Positions 24,673 to 34,157 of a DNA stretch of 64,000 bases are shown piece by piece; within the stretch, counting starts at the first letter, position 1; every line of letters starts with the position of its first letter. A program made the position numbers and the translations under genes. The DNA comes from Immundisolibacter sp049322795 (lineage in GTDB: Bacteria > Pseudomonadota > Gammaproteobacteria > Immundisolibacterales > Immundisolibacteraceae). The stretch covers positions 310,001 through 374,000 of the forward strand of contig JBMOQH010000008.1 of NCBI GenBank assembly GCA_049322795.1, given 5' to 3'. Under the pieces are notes generated by a model. It searched no databases and had not been told where the DNA came from. It worked only from the letters and a program-made list of their open reading frames with translations.

Positions 24673-26144
24673 CGCACGCCGAACTTGCGAAGCCCCGCCG
24701 GCGTATACAGTTCCGGATCAGGCCGCCCCTTGACGGTGAAATCCGGTGGCGCGGCGCTGCCCTTGGGTGCCACGTTGTAATAGGAGTTGAGTGCCGAGTG
24801 CCGGCCCGAGACCAGGTCGGTATGGTCGTCGCCCCAAAAGTACGGCAGGGGCACGTTGTAATAGTTCATCAGATAGGATTCGGACACCCGCCACAGTTCG
24901 CCCTTGGCGTCGTACATGTCGCCGAGCGCGCCGTCCCAGCTGTCCTCGTCGATATAGGCGAAGCGGTGCGGCGACAGGTGGCGAAAGCCCGGTTTCAGCT
25001 TGGCCTCGACCACCCACACCCGGTGCAGTTCGTAGCGCTTCAGTTCGGGATTGTTGTGGCCGGCCATGACGATGTCCTTGAAGGTCAGGCCCGGCTGGGC
25101 GATCTTGTAGCTGTTGTAGGGGATGAACATCTCCTTGCGCTTCACCGGCTCGAACTCATACCACTCCTCGGAGCCGGTGAGCCAGTACATCCAGCGCGAG
25201 TCGGCCGTGCGCAGGCCGTCCGAGCCGGTGCCGGGGCTGTCGTAGAAACCGATTTCCGGCGCCTTGCGCACCCGCCGCTGGCCGGGAATGTACAGGTAGG
25301 CGTCGAAATCGGTGTCCTGCAGGTACAGGCAGGCGCTGAAGATGGTGCCGGCGGTGCGCGGTGGCGACACGTCTTCCTGCGAGGCGCACAGGCCGCCGCC
25401 GCCCAGGCGGGTAAAGCGTTCCTGCGTCAGCGGGGCATCACCACCGGCGTCGGGGCCGATCCACAGCGGCATCAGGAAGCGGTCGAGCTTGACTTGTTCT
25501 GCATAGCTGCCGTCGGGAAAGGCGTTGTAGCCGTAAGACGTTGCCGTATACCACTTGCCGACGAAACGGAAGGTGTGGTTCCACATCACCTCGTTGTTGT
25601 CGTTCGGGATCGGAAAGAACACGCCGGGCTTCCAGGTGTCCGACGCCAGGCAGCGTTTTTCCCGGTTCGGGCCCGGCGAGGGATTGCACCAGTCCGCGCG
25701 CGTGGCGTTGTATACGGAATTGTCGTAATGCCACTGCGGGAACGATGCGCTGCGCCGGCTCGGATACACGTGCATCTTCCACGTGTCCGGGTATTTCTTG
25801 AACAGCGCGACCTGACCGGCGCTCAGATTGTCGGCGTATTGCTCGTAGTTTTGCGCCGTGATGGTGAACAGCGGCTTGTCATCGGCGTAGGGGTCGACGT
25901 ACCAGTCGCCCTCCTTGTAGCCGGCCGGCGGGGTCTTGATACCGCCTTCCCAAGCCGGAATCGAGCCGTCCGCATTGCCGGCGCGGATGGCGCCAAATGG
26001 CGTCAGCTCGGTGCCCTCGAGCCCCAACTTCGCGGCTTCTTCGGGTGACACCTTGGCCACCGCCGGTGGGGCCAACGCCATCCCCAGCGCCAGAAAGGCA
26101 CTGCATCCCAGCGCCACAAAGGCACCGTATCGCCTTGCGTGCAT
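24669..26144 (-). CDS. DUF1329 protein, paralog 2
   Basis: The 491 residues have a signal peptide (MHARRYGAFVALGCSAFLAL...AVA) and the same architecture as the downstream paralog: KVSPEEAAKLGLEGTELTPF, GAIRAGNADGSIPAWEGGI, YKEGDWYVDPYADD, RKAPEIGFYDSPGTGSDGLR and the end TPAGLRKFGVR. Many blocks are identical between the two, so the pair arose by duplication, but the N-termini and loops have diverged. The ATG at 26144 follows GAGGAGG. An envelope lipid- or hydrophobe-handling role is likely from family context only. A possible promoter and palindrome lie 160-240 bases upstream. Confidence 0.87.
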   Translation of the reverse strand: MHARRYGAFVALGCSAFLALGMALAPPAVAKVSPEEAAKLGLEGTELTPFGAIRAGNADGSIPAWEGGIKTPPAGYKEGDWYVDPYADDKPLFTITAQNYEQYADNLSAGQVALFKKYPDTWKMHVYPSRRSASFPQWHYDNSVYNATRADWCNPSPGPNREKRCLASDTWKPGVFFPIPNDNNEVMWNHTFRFVGKWYTATSYGYNAFPDGSYAEQVKLDRFLMPLWIGPDAGGDAPLTQERFTRLGGGGLCASQEDVSPPRTAGTIFSACLYLQDTDFDAYLYIPGQRRVRKAPEIGFYDSPGTGSDGLRTADSRWMYWLTGSEEWYEFEPVKRKEMFIPYNSYKIAQPGLTFKDIVMAGHNNPELKRYELHRVWVVEAKLKPGFRHLSPHRFAYIDEDSWDGALGDMYDAKGELWRVSESYLMNYYNVPLPYFWGDDHTDLVSGRHSALNSYYNVAPKGSAAPPDFTVKGRPDPELYTPAGLRKFGVR

Positions 26145-26317
26145 ACCGTCCTCCTCATGCAACAACTCGACGCTCAAGGCGTCCGGGGCGCATCAGGCAG
26201 TGCAGGCCATCCATGGCCGGGGAGGCTCGGGGTCCTTGGGTTTGCGGGCTCGTCAGAGAAAGCGGGGCACGCCCAGCGATTTGCCGCGCGATCGCCCCTT
26301 CCAGCCTCCCCACCCTA

Positions 26318-26384
26318 AAACTAAACAAACGTTCGAATATTTATAGGCGGGGTCGATACTCGCATCGGCAAAACGGGCTGTCAA
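26318..26384 (-). promoter_or_regulatory. Possible promoter and operator-like palindrome for the DUF1329 genes
   Basis: On the minus strand a perfect TTGACA (26384-26379) is followed after 17 bases by GAGTAT (26361-26356), a weak -10. Just downstream is an AT-rich island with overlapping palindromes (TATAAATATTCGAACGTTTG, around 26325-26345) that stands out in this GC-rich region and resembles TetR-type operators (CAAACGTT core). The leader to the ATG would be about 200 bases. The rest of 26145-26470 shows nothing else. Confidence 0.3.
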
Positions 26385-26470
26385 CGACTCACCGGTCGCC
26401 GTTCGATTAGCCGCCGGGCTGCGGCCGGTGAGTGCTGGTCGGCGCGCTGGCCTGGACTTGCGCGTCCCTC

Positions 26471-27289
26471 CTAGCGCGCCAGGAGCAGCGCACAGCGGCC
26501 CTGCGTTAGCAGGCGTTCGACCGCGGCGGCTTGGGCCAAGCCGCTATCGGCCGCAAGGATCAAGCCCTGGGCGTTCCAGGTGTCCAGCAAGGCGACCAGC
26601 TGGGGTAAGGAGGGGGCGTCCGGCAGGCCGATACGCGGCAGCGGCGCCGCGTCCGTGCCGCCGTCCGGAGCGAGGCTGGCGGTTTCCAGGGCCGGTGTCA
26701 CCAGCAACAGCGGCGCCGCCGTCGTGCGCGCCAATGCGCCGGCCAGTCCCAGCACGGCCGCCGCGCCGGTTGGCGTATCCAGCAGTGCCAGCCAGCGCGT
26801 GCCGGGGCGTCGTCGGGGTGGGACCAGCAGCAGCGGGCACTGCGCCGCACCCAGCGCGGCGCGCGCCAGGGAGCCGAGCCGGCCAGCCGCGAGGGTGCCG
26901 CTGCCGAGCCCGGTCAGACGCGCGCTGCGCGCCGCCTGCGACATCGCCTGCGCCGCCCGGCCGCGCACCACCTCGAAGGTGCAGGTGAGGTGCCGCGTCT
27001 GGGCCGCCCGCGTCAGAGCCTGGCGGGCTTCGGTCGCCACGGCGCGCCAGTAGCGCTCGAGATCATCGGCCGTGAACGGCGCCGCCTGCCCGGAGCGCGA
27101 GCGCACCTCGCGCACGAACGGCAGCCCGGCGGCGTGCAGCAGGTCCTGTTCTTCCACATAAAGGCCGGCGAGGCTGGTGCGCAGCGCGGCGGCGAGATCC
27201 GCCGCCAGTTCCAGCGCCAGCAGGCTGGCGGCCGAGGTATCGACCGCCACCACGATGCGTTCCGCGGCCGGTTCTTCAGGTGTCGCCAT
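26471..27289 (-). CDS. Tandem-domain universal stress protein
   Basis: The 272 residues form two UspA-like alpha/beta domains. The first (about 10-160) starts RIVVAVDTSAASLLALELA and ends GSGTLAAGRLGSLARAAL-PLLLVP, an ATP-binding-type G-x-G loop. The second (about 165-272) is more degenerate and ends QGRCALLLAR. USPs act in stress survival by binding ATP or partner proteins. It overlaps the Lon-like protease gene by 14 bases on the same strand, so both are translated from one message. Confidence 0.8.
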   Translation of the reverse strand: MATPEEPAAERIVVAVDTSAASLLALELAADLAAALRTSLAGLYVEEQDLLHAAGLPFVREVRSRSGQAAPFTADDLERYWRAVATEARQALTRAAQTRHLTCTFEVVRGRAAQAMSQAARSARLTGLGSGTLAAGRLGSLARAALGAAQCPLLLVPPRRRPGTRWLALLDTPTGAAAVLGLAGALARTTAAPLLLVTPALETASLAPDGGTDAAPLPRIGLPDAPSLPQLVALLDTWNAQGLILAADSGLAQAAAVERLLTQGRCALLLAR

Positions 27290-29684
27290 TGCCGTTGCCC
27301 TCGCCGCCGTGCGCCAGTGCGGCGCGTATGCGCGCGTACTCGGCCAGGCGATCGGACACCAGGCCGTTGATGCTGCCCTCGGGGTAGAGACCCTCGGCGT
27401 CGGCCACGCCGGCCGGCAGGCCGGTCAGCAGCTCGATGCCCTCGTCCACCGTGCGCACGGCGTAGACCTGGAACTGCCCGGCGGCCACCGCATCGCGCAC
27501 GTCGGCGCGCAGCATCAGGTGCTGCACGTTGGCGGCCGGGATCAGTACGCCCTGGCTGCCGGACAGGCCACGCGCGCGGCAGATGTCGAAAAAGCCCTCG
27601 ATCTTTTCGTTGACGCCGCCGATGGCCTGCACCTCGCCGAACTGGTTCACCGAGCCGGTCACCGCCAGCGACTGGCGGATCGGCGCGTCGGCCAGCGCCG
27701 ACAGCAGCGCATACAGCTCGGCGCAGGACGCGCTGTCGCCGTCGACACCACTGTAGGACTGCTCGAACACCAGGCTCGCCGACAGCGACAGCGCCTCGCC
27801 GGTGGCGTAGCGGGCGGCGAGAAAGCTCGACAGGATCAGCACGCCCTTGGAATGCAGCGGGCCGCCCAGTTCCACCTCGCGTTCGATGTCCAGCACCCGG
27901 CCCTGACCGGGCCGCACGCGGGCAGTGATGCGGCTCGGCCGGCCGAACATGACGCCGCCCAGGCCCAGCACCGCCAGCCCGTTGATCTGGCCGACACGCT
28001 CGCCGGCGGTGCCGATCAGCAGCGTGTCGCGCAGGATGGCCTCCTGCACGCGCTCGCGCACACGCCCGCTGCGGTGCTCGGCGGCGTCGATGGTCTGCTG
28101 CACGTGCTCGGGGGCCACCCGTTCCGCGTCTGCCCGACGGGCGAAGTAGTCGGCCTGCGTCAGCAGGTCGGTCAGGTAATTCAGGCGCACGTCCACGCGC
28201 TGCGCGTCGCCTATGCTCCGTGAGGCGTGCTCGATGAGCCGTGCCACGGCGGCGGCGGAAAACGGCAGCAGGCCGGCACGGTTGGCCTGCGTGGCCAGCA
28301 GGCGCGCGAGATCGGCGACCGTCTCGGGGCTTCGCCGCAGGTCGTCCTCGAAATCCGCCGCCACCTTGAACAGCTCGGCAAACTCCGGGTCGTACTCGGC
28401 CAGCAGGTAGTACAGGCGTCGGTCGCCGATGAGCAGCACGGTCACGTCGAGCGGGATCGGCTCCGGGTCCAGCGACACCGTGGTCAGCAGGCCGATGGCC
28501 CGCTCCAGCGGCTCGATGCGCAGTTCCTTGGCGCGCAGCGCACGCTTCATGGCGTCCCAGGCGTAGGGCTGGGTCAGCAGGCGCATGGCGTCGAGCAGCA
28601 GGTAACCGCCGTTCGCCTCGTGCAATGCGCCCGGCTTGATCAGCGTGAAGTCGGTGGACAGCGTGCCAAACCGCGCCTGGTGATCGAGCCGGCCGACCAG
28701 GTTCGGGTAATTCGGCAGGTCCGCGTACACCACCGGCGCACCGCGCGCGGGCGGGTGCTGGATCAGCAGGTTCACCTCGTAGCGGGTGAAGCTCGGCTCC
28801 GGCGCGAACGGCATCCGCGGGCCGGCATCCTCGCGCCCACTCATGAAGTCGCTGACGTTGTCGACCACGTCGCGGCAGGCGGCGTCCAGGTACTCGGAAA
28901 CGCCCGGCGTGTCGGTGAAAGCGGCCTTCAGCTCCGCGAAGGCCGGCTGCACGATGCCAAGCGCCACCTCGCGGTCGAGCTCGCGGATGCGCCGGCGGGC
29001 TTCCTTCTGCCACTGCGGCAGGCGGCGCAGGCGCTCGCCGAGCTCCTGTTCGAGCTGCTCGATGTCGGCCTCGATGCGCTTGCGGGTTTCCTCGGGCAGC
29101 TTGTGGAAGGCCGCCGGGGACATCACCTCGCCGGCGGCCAGCGGCGCGAAGGCAAAGCCGCCGGGGGTGGTGATGAGCGCCACCTCCCGGGCGCGGGCGC
29201 GCTCGCGAATCTCGTCGATGGCCTGCTCGTGGCGGTCCTTGAACTCCTGCTCCACCACCCGCCGCCGGGACTGGTACTCGTCGCCCTCGAAGGCGCCCGG
29301 GATGCTGCCGTGCAGATCCTCGAGCAGCTGCGTCATGGCCTCGCAGAAGCGCCGTCCCTGGCCGGGGGCGAAGCGCAGCGCGCGCGGCCGGTGCGGCTGC
29401 TCGAAGTTGTGCACGTAGCACCAGTCGGCCGGCGTCGGCTGGCTGGCCGCCCGTTGTTCCAGAAAACGTCGCACCACCCCGTGCCGGCCCGCGCCGGGCG
29501 TGCCGAGGATGAACAGGTTGTAGCCGTCACGGCGCACGCCGGTGCCGAACTCGAGCGCGGCCAGCGCCCGCTCCTGACCCACCACGTCCACCGGCACCGT
29601 GAGCTCGGCGGTGCTCTGGTAGGGGATCAGTTCCACCGCGCAGGGCGCGTACAGCTGCTCGGTTGTCAGGGGGGGTATCGGCAT
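27276..29684 (-). CDS. Lon-like ATP-dependent protease (AAA_32 / Lon C-terminal)
   Basis: The 802 residues belong to the Lon-related family that carries an internal helical insert. The N-terminal AAA module has GTPGAGRHG near residue 60, where the usual Walker A lysine is Arg, and ANGGYLLLDAMRLL near 355. The Lon protease domain (about 560-770) has the Ser-Lys dyad: Ser in GVDGDSASCAELYALL and Lys in GVNEKIEGFFD. A coiled-coil region (about 130-260, rich in Arg, Glu and Gln) separates the parts. Likely cytoplasmic. The native substrates are unknown. It is cotranscribed with a universal stress protein, which suggests a stress or quality-control role. Confidence 0.9.
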   Translation of the reverse strand: MPIPPLTTEQLYAPCAVELIPYQSTAELTVPVDVVGQERALAALEFGTGVRRDGYNLFILGTPGAGRHGVVRRFLEQRAASQPTPADWCYVHNFEQPHRPRALRFAPGQGRRFCEAMTQLLEDLHGSIPGAFEGDEYQSRRRVVEQEFKDRHEQAIDEIRERARAREVALITTPGGFAFAPLAAGEVMSPAAFHKLPEETRKRIEADIEQLEQELGERLRRLPQWQKEARRRIRELDREVALGIVQPAFAELKAAFTDTPGVSEYLDAACRDVVDNVSDFMSGREDAGPRMPFAPEPSFTRYEVNLLIQHPPARGAPVVYADLPNYPNLVGRLDHQARFGTLSTDFTLIKPGALHEANGGYLLLDAMRLLTQPYAWDAMKRALRAKELRIEPLERAIGLLTTVSLDPEPIPLDVTVLLIGDRRLYYLLAEYDPEFAELFKVAADFEDDLRRSPETVADLARLLATQANRAGLLPFSAAAVARLIEHASRSIGDAQRVDVRLNYLTDLLTQADYFARRADAERVAPEHVQQTIDAAEHRSGRVRERVQEAILRDTLLIGTAGERVGQINGLAVLGLGGVMFGRPSRITARVRPGQGRVLDIEREVELGGPLHSKGVLILSSFLAARYATGEALSLSASLVFEQSYSGVDGDSASCAELYALLSALADAPIRQSLAVTGSVNQFGEVQAIGGVNEKIEGFFDICRARGLSGSQGVLIPAANVQHLMLRADVRDAVAAGQFQVYAVRTVDEGIELLTGLPAGVADAEGLYPEGSINGLVSDRLAEYARIRAALAHGGEGNGNGDT

Positions 29685-29785
29685 CCGCTCTCCTGCGTGT
29701 GCGCTGTGTCGGTTCCGTCGGGGGCCGGCTTCGACCCCGACTTTGTCACGATAATAGACAGCCTTCGTTGCCCGGCCTGCCGATC

Positions 29786-30169
29786 ATGATCAAGCCGCTG
29801 GTGTTCGTATACGGCAGCCTGCGTCGGGGCGGCGGCGCCCACGCGCTGCTGCGGCCAGTCGGGCAGTGCCTGGGTCCGGCCAGCATCGCCGGGCGTTTGT
29901 ACGATCTCGGACCCTATCCCGCAGCCGGTCCCACCCGGCGCCCGGCCGAGCGCGTGCACGGCGAGCTTTACCGCCTGACGCGCCCGGCGGCGCTGGCCGC
30001 GCTCGATCGCTACGAGGCTCATGAGTCGGTAAACAGCGGCGTGGGTGAATACCGGCGTGAGCCGGTACCGGTCAGGCACGCCGGCCGGCGCCGGCTCGCC
30101 TGGGTGTACTGGTACGCGCGCCCGCTGCGCGGTGCGCGACGTCTGCCCGCCGGCGTGTGGCGCGCATGA
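29786..30169 (+). CDS. Gamma-glutamylcyclotransferase family protein (AIG2-like)
   Basis: The 127 residues have the glycine-rich substrate loop VFVYGSLRRGGGAH at the N-terminus and the catalytic Glu in AALDRYEAHE near residue 78, both hallmarks of the GGCT/BtrG-like fold. Such enzymes cyclise gamma-glutamyl groups to 5-oxoproline. The ATG at 29786 is the start next to the fold. The upstream in-frame extension to 29663 overlaps the divergent Lon-like gene. It overlaps cca by ATGA. Confidence 0.85.
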   Translation: MIKPLVFVYGSLRRGGGAHALLRPVGQCLGPASIAGRLYDLGPYPAAGPTRRPAERVHGELYRLTRPAALAALDRYEAHESVNSGVGEYRREPVPVRHAGRRRLAWVYWYARPLRGARRLPAGVWRA

Positions 30170-31404
30170 GCCTGCCATTCGAGACCTATCTGGTCGGCGG
30201 CGCGGTGCGCGATGGCCTGCTTGGCCTGCCGGTGACCGACCGCGATTACGTGGTCGTCGGCGCCACGCCGGACGATCTCGTGGCGGCCGGCTTCAAGCAG
30301 GTGGGCGCGGATTTTCCGGTGTTCCTGCACCCGGACAGCGGCGAGGAGTACGCGCTTGCCCGCACCGAGCGCAAGACCGCCCGCGGCTACCACGGCTTCG
30401 CGGTCGATTTCTCCCCGCACGTGACGCTCGAGGAGGATCTGCTGCGGCGCGATCTGACCATCAACGCGATGGCGCAGGCGCCGGACGGCACCGTCATCGA
30501 TCCTTACGGCGGCCGGGCCGATCTCGCCGCCCGGCGCCTGCGGCACGTGTCGCCGGCGTTTGCCGAAGACCCGGTGCGCATCCTGCGCGTGGCGCGTTTT
30601 GCGGCGCGCTTGCAGAGCATGGGCTTCGCCGTGGCCGACGACACGCAGGCGCTGATGCGCAGCATGGTGGCGGCGGGGGAGGTGGACGCGCTGGTGCCGG
30701 AGCGGGTGTGGCAGGAGTTCGAGCGCGCGCTGCGCGAGCCGGCCCCGCAGTGCTTCATCACCGTGCTGCGCGACTGTGGTGCGCTGGCGCGCCTGCTGCC
30801 GGAGCTCGAGCGCCTGTTCGGCGTGCCGCAGCCGGCCGAGCCGCACCCGGAGATCGACACCGGCGTGCACGTGCTGATGGTGCTCGAGCAGGCCGCGCGC
30901 CTGAGCGACGATACGCAGGTGCGCTTCGCTGCCCTGCTGCACGATCTTGGCAAGGGCACGACGCCGCCCGACGAGTGGCCAAAGCACCACGGCCACGAGG
31001 CGCGCAGCGTGGCGCTCGTGAATGGCCTGTGTGCGCGTCTCAAGGTGCCGGCGGCGTACCGCGATCTCGCGCTCGCCGTGGCGCGCGACCACGGCAACGC
31101 ACACCGGGCGCTCGAGCTGCGGCCGGGCACGCTGCTCGACATCATCGAGCGCACCGATGCGCTGCGCCGGCCGCAGCGCTTCGCGCAGTTCCTGCTGGCC
31201 TGCGAGGCCGACCACCGCGGCCGCACCGGCTTCGAGGACCGGCCCTACCCGCAGGCGGCGCGTCTGCAGCTGGCCTTCGACGCCGCGCGCGGCGTGGACG
31301 TGGCGCCACTGGTCGACGCCGGCTTCAAGGGCGAGGCCATGCGAAACGCGCTTCGCGAGGCGCGTGTGGGGGCCATCGCGGCGGCGGTGAAGGGTGATGA
31401 GTGA
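30166..31404 (+). CDS. cca: CCA tRNA nucleotidyltransferase with HD domain
   Basis: This enzyme adds or repairs the 3' CCA of tRNAs. The 412 residues equal the E. coli length. The head domain has YLVGGAVRDGLLGLPVTDRD near residue 8-27, with the catalytic DRD, and RRDLTINAMAQ. The C-terminal HD phosphohydrolase has LLHDLGKGTTP near 260, as in the multifunctional gammaproteobacterial enzyme. The ATG at 30166 overlaps the stop of the preceding gene, and the next gene starts inside its 3' end. Confidence 0.96.
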   Translation: MSLPFETYLVGGAVRDGLLGLPVTDRDYVVVGATPDDLVAAGFKQVGADFPVFLHPDSGEEYALARTERKTARGYHGFAVDFSPHVTLEEDLLRRDLTINAMAQAPDGTVIDPYGGRADLAARRLRHVSPAFAEDPVRILRVARFAARLQSMGFAVADDTQALMRSMVAAGEVDALVPERVWQEFERALREPAPQCFITVLRDCGALARLLPELERLFGVPQPAEPHPEIDTGVHVLMVLEQAARLSDDTQVRFAALLHDLGKGTTPPDEWPKHHGHEARSVALVNGLCARLKVPAAYRDLALAVARDHGNAHRALELRPGTLLDIIERTDALRRPQRFAQFLLACEADHRGRTGFEDRPYPQAARLQLAFDAARGVDVAPLVDAGFKGEAMRNALREARVGAIAAAVKGDE

Positions 31405-32461
31405 AGGCAACACGTACAAGGGCCGCGGCGCGGGGCTGAATCCCACCCCGCGCTACGCCCGCACGGTGCGCGCGGCCGAACCGCCCGACCTCGACCTGCC
31501 GGACGAACCCGCCGGCGACCCGCGCACCGTGGTCAACGTGGACGCCACGCGTTCGGTGATCACGCGCAACGATTCGCCCGACCTGCCGTTTCGCCAGTCG
31601 CTCAATCCCTACCGCGGCTGCGAGCACGGCTGCATCTACTGCTTCGCCCGGCCGAGCCATGCGTATCTGGATCTCTCGCCGGGGCTCGATTTCGAAACCC
31701 GCATCCTCGCCAAACCGCGCGCGGCCGAGCTGCTGGCCGATGCACTGCGCCGGCCGGGCTACCGCTGCGAGGTGCTGGCCATGGGCACCAACACCGACCC
31801 CTATCAGCCGGCCGAGCGGCACTGGCGCATCACCCGCCGCGTGCTGGAGCTGCTGCTGGACTGCCGCCACCCGGTCGGCATCGTCACCAAGTCCGGCCGC
31901 ATCGCGCACGACATCGACATCCTCGCCGAGCTGGCCCGCCTCCAGCTGGTCAGCGTGTTCCTGTCCATCACCACGCTCGACCGCGACATCGCCCGCACGC
32001 TCGAGCCGCGCGCCGCGGCGCCGCAGGCACGGCTCGACACCGTCGCGCGCCTGCGCGATGCCGGCGTGCCGGTGGGCGTGCTGGTGGCGCCGATCATCCC
32101 GGCGCTGACCGACCACGAACTCGAAGCCATCCTCGGCGCGGCGCGCCAGGCCGGCGCCGGCTTTGCCGGCTACACCGTGCTCCGCCTGCCGGGCGAGGTG
32201 GCGGGATTGTTCGAGGACTGGTTGCAACGCCATCGCCCCGAGCGTGCCGAGCGGGTGCTGAACGCGCTGCGCGAGCTGTGGGGCGAGCGCCTGTCCAGCA
32301 GCACCTTCGGTCACCGCCAGCGCGGTGCGGGCGATTACGCGGCGCTGCTCGGTCAGCGTTTCGATGTGGCCTGTCGCCGACTTGGGCTGGGCGAGGTGCC
32401 GACACTGAATGTTCGTGCCTTCCGGCCGCCCGCCGGCGGGCAGATGGGGCTCGGGTTTTAG
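31397..32461 (+). CDS. PA0069-type radical SAM protein
   Basis: The 354 residues carry a radical SAM cluster motif of the form CX3CX2C in the segment RGCEHGCIYCFARP near residue 77, followed by the barrel features MGTNTDPYQPAE, GIVTKSGRIAHD and LSITTLD. The N-terminus GNTYKGRGAGLNPTPRY matches the PA0069 family. The reaction is unknown. The ATG at 31397 overlaps the cca stop, so the three genes from 29786 form one coupled unit. Confidence 0.88.
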   Translation: MSEGNTYKGRGAGLNPTPRYARTVRAAEPPDLDLPDEPAGDPRTVVNVDATRSVITRNDSPDLPFRQSLNPYRGCEHGCIYCFARPSHAYLDLSPGLDFETRILAKPRAAELLADALRRPGYRCEVLAMGTNTDPYQPAERHWRITRRVLELLLDCRHPVGIVTKSGRIAHDIDILAELARLQLVSVFLSITTLDRDIARTLEPRAAAPQARLDTVARLRDAGVPVGVLVAPIIPALTDHELEAILGAARQAGAGFAGYTVLRLPGEVAGLFEDWLQRHRPERAERVLNALRELWGERLSSSTFGHRQRGAGDYAALLGQRFDVACRRLGLGEVPTLNVRAFRPPAGGQMGLGF

Positions 32462-32573
32462 ATTCTGTTGTGCCTGGCGGTGCGACCGGGTGGCGATCCC
32501 GCGCGGCTTGCCGCCGGGCATCGGTCGAGCGAAAGAGGCGACCGTCAGGTTGATTTGCCGCAGGAGTCGGGCG

Positions 32574-32965
32574 GTGGACAACACGCCCTTCGAGCCGCGC
32601 CTGATCGACGCCTCGGTGCGCCAGGATCGCGTGCACCGGCGCCTGTGCACGGACCCGGCCATCTTCGTGCTGGAGACGGACCAGGTGTTCCACAGCACCT
32701 GGGTCTGCGTGGGACACGAGGTGGAAATTCCACAGGCCGGCGATTTTCGGCTGTCGCGCATCGGCTACCAGCCGGTGTGGTGGTGGGCGACCGGACCGGC
32801 GCCGGGCGCGAGCGCTGCGACGTAGGCCGCCACCGCGGCGCCACGGTTTGCCAGGACGAGCGCGGCAGCGTCCGGCATGTTCCGGGCGCCCATCCCGGTT
32901 GGACCCGTGGCCTCGACGGCGAGCTGGTAGCGGTGCCCCATATGGAAGGCCATCCTTGGGCATCC
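32574..32965 (+). pseudogene. Truncated, frameshifted duplicate of the Rieske dioxygenase alpha gene
   Basis: From a GTG at 32574 the reading VDNTPFEPRLIDASVRQDRV, then TDPAIFVLETDQVFHSTWV and AEIPQAGDF-like residues closely match the start of the intact alpha subunit at 34158. The copy then loses the frame. A TAG falls at the CxH motif, and the second cluster motif reads PGAHPGWT instead of CAYHGWT. Similarity continues in another frame to GELVAVPHMEGHP and ends near 32965. The upstream leader (from about 32540, CGACCGT...GCAGGAG) is duplicated too. It cannot make a working Rieske cluster. Confidence 0.8.
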
Positions 32966-33083
32966 CGCTCGCGCGCGCTGCAGCAGGTCCAGCAGCAGGC
33001 GGCCCTGGTGCGGTCGGCCAGCCGCCGCCACAGCTGCGGGGCCCGGTACAGTGAGATCGGTGCCACGCGACGGAGGATGCGCC

Positions 33084-34049
33084 ATGGGTTTGCTCGTGGA
33101 TGGGGTCTGGCAGGACGACTGGTACGACACGGCCAACACCGGCGGACGCTTCGAGCGGCCGCCGTCGCAGTTTCGCCACTGGATCAGCGCCGACGGCGCG
33201 AGCGGCTTCAAGGCCGAGCCGGGGCGCTATCACCTGACCGTCGCCTCGGTGTGCCCGTGGGCGCATCGCACGCTCATCTGGCGCACGCTCAAGGGCCTCG
33301 AAGGACTGATCGACGTGTCGGTCACGGCGGCGGGGATGGGTCCGCAGGGCTGGCATTTCGACCCGGCCGAGGGGTCGAGCGGCGATCCCATCCTCGGCGC
33401 GCAGTACCTGCACCAGCTCTACACCGCCGCCGATCCGCACTTCACCGGCCGGGTGACCGTGCCGGTGCTGTGGGACCGCCAGCGGCACACCGTGGTCAGC
33501 AACGAATCGTCCGAGATCATCCGCATGTTCAACTCGGCCTTCGACGGCTGCGGCGCCAACGATCTCGACCTCTACCCCGAGCCGCTGCGGCGGGAAATCG
33601 ACGCGCTGAACGAGCGCATCTACCACACCGTCAACAACGGCGTGTATCGCTGCGGCTTCGCCACCTCCCAGGCGGCTTACGAGGAAGCCTTCGACGCGCT
33701 GTTCGAGACGCTGGATTTTCTGGAGGCGCGCCTGTCCGGCCAGCGCTACCTGGCCGGCGACCGCCTGACCGAGGCCGACTGGCGGCTGTTTCCGACCCTG
33801 CTGCGCTTCGACCTGGCCTACCACGGCAACTTCAAGTGCAACGCCCGCATGCTGCACGAGTACCCGAACCTGTGGGCCTACACGCGCGAGCTGTACCAGC
33901 ACCCCGGCATCGCCGGCACGGCGAACATCGACCACATCAAGCGCGGCTACTACGGCATCGCGCGCCTGAACCCGGCAGGCATCGTGCCCAAGGGGCCGGA
34001 CATCGACTTTCTGGCACCGCACGGGCGGGACCGGCTGACATCGGCATGA
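33084..34049 (+). CDS. Glutathionyl-hydroquinone reductase (xi-class GST)
   Basis: This enzyme reduces glutathionyl-hydroquinones, releasing glutathione. The 321 residues show the xi-class signature SVCPWAHRTLIWRTLKGL near residue 55-72, with the catalytic Cys of CPWA, and NNGVYRCGFATSQ near 188. The C-terminal helical GST domain has LAGDRLTEADWRLFPTLLRF. The ATG at 33084 follows a GGAGG-like site. It lies between the broken and the intact dioxygenase genes. Such reductases occur in quinone and aromatic degradation, which fits. Confidence 0.9.
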   Translation: MGLLVDGVWQDDWYDTANTGGRFERPPSQFRHWISADGASGFKAEPGRYHLTVASVCPWAHRTLIWRTLKGLEGLIDVSVTAAGMGPQGWHFDPAEGSSGDPILGAQYLHQLYTAADPHFTGRVTVPVLWDRQRHTVVSNESSEIIRMFNSAFDGCGANDLDLYPEPLRREIDALNERIYHTVNNGVYRCGFATSQAAYEEAFDALFETLDFLEARLSGQRYLAGDRLTEADWRLFPTLLRFDLAYHGNFKCNARMLHEYPNLWAYTRELYQHPGIAGTANIDHIKRGYYGIARLNPAGIVPKGPDIDFLAPHGRDRLTSA

Positions 34050-34157
34050 CGGCATCGGTCCGGCGCCGCCCCGGCGACGCGGACGCCGCACTTGCCAGCG
34101 TCCTCCTCGAGCGCTAAATAGACGACCGTTAAGTTCATCCCCCGCAGGAGCCGTGCC

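Noticed and set aside
29730..29785. Divergent promoter (GATAAT / TATTAT) between the Lon-like and cyclotransferase genes
   Set aside because: The hexamers look like -10 elements but no -35 at 16-18 bases is visible on either strand. I could not support a call.
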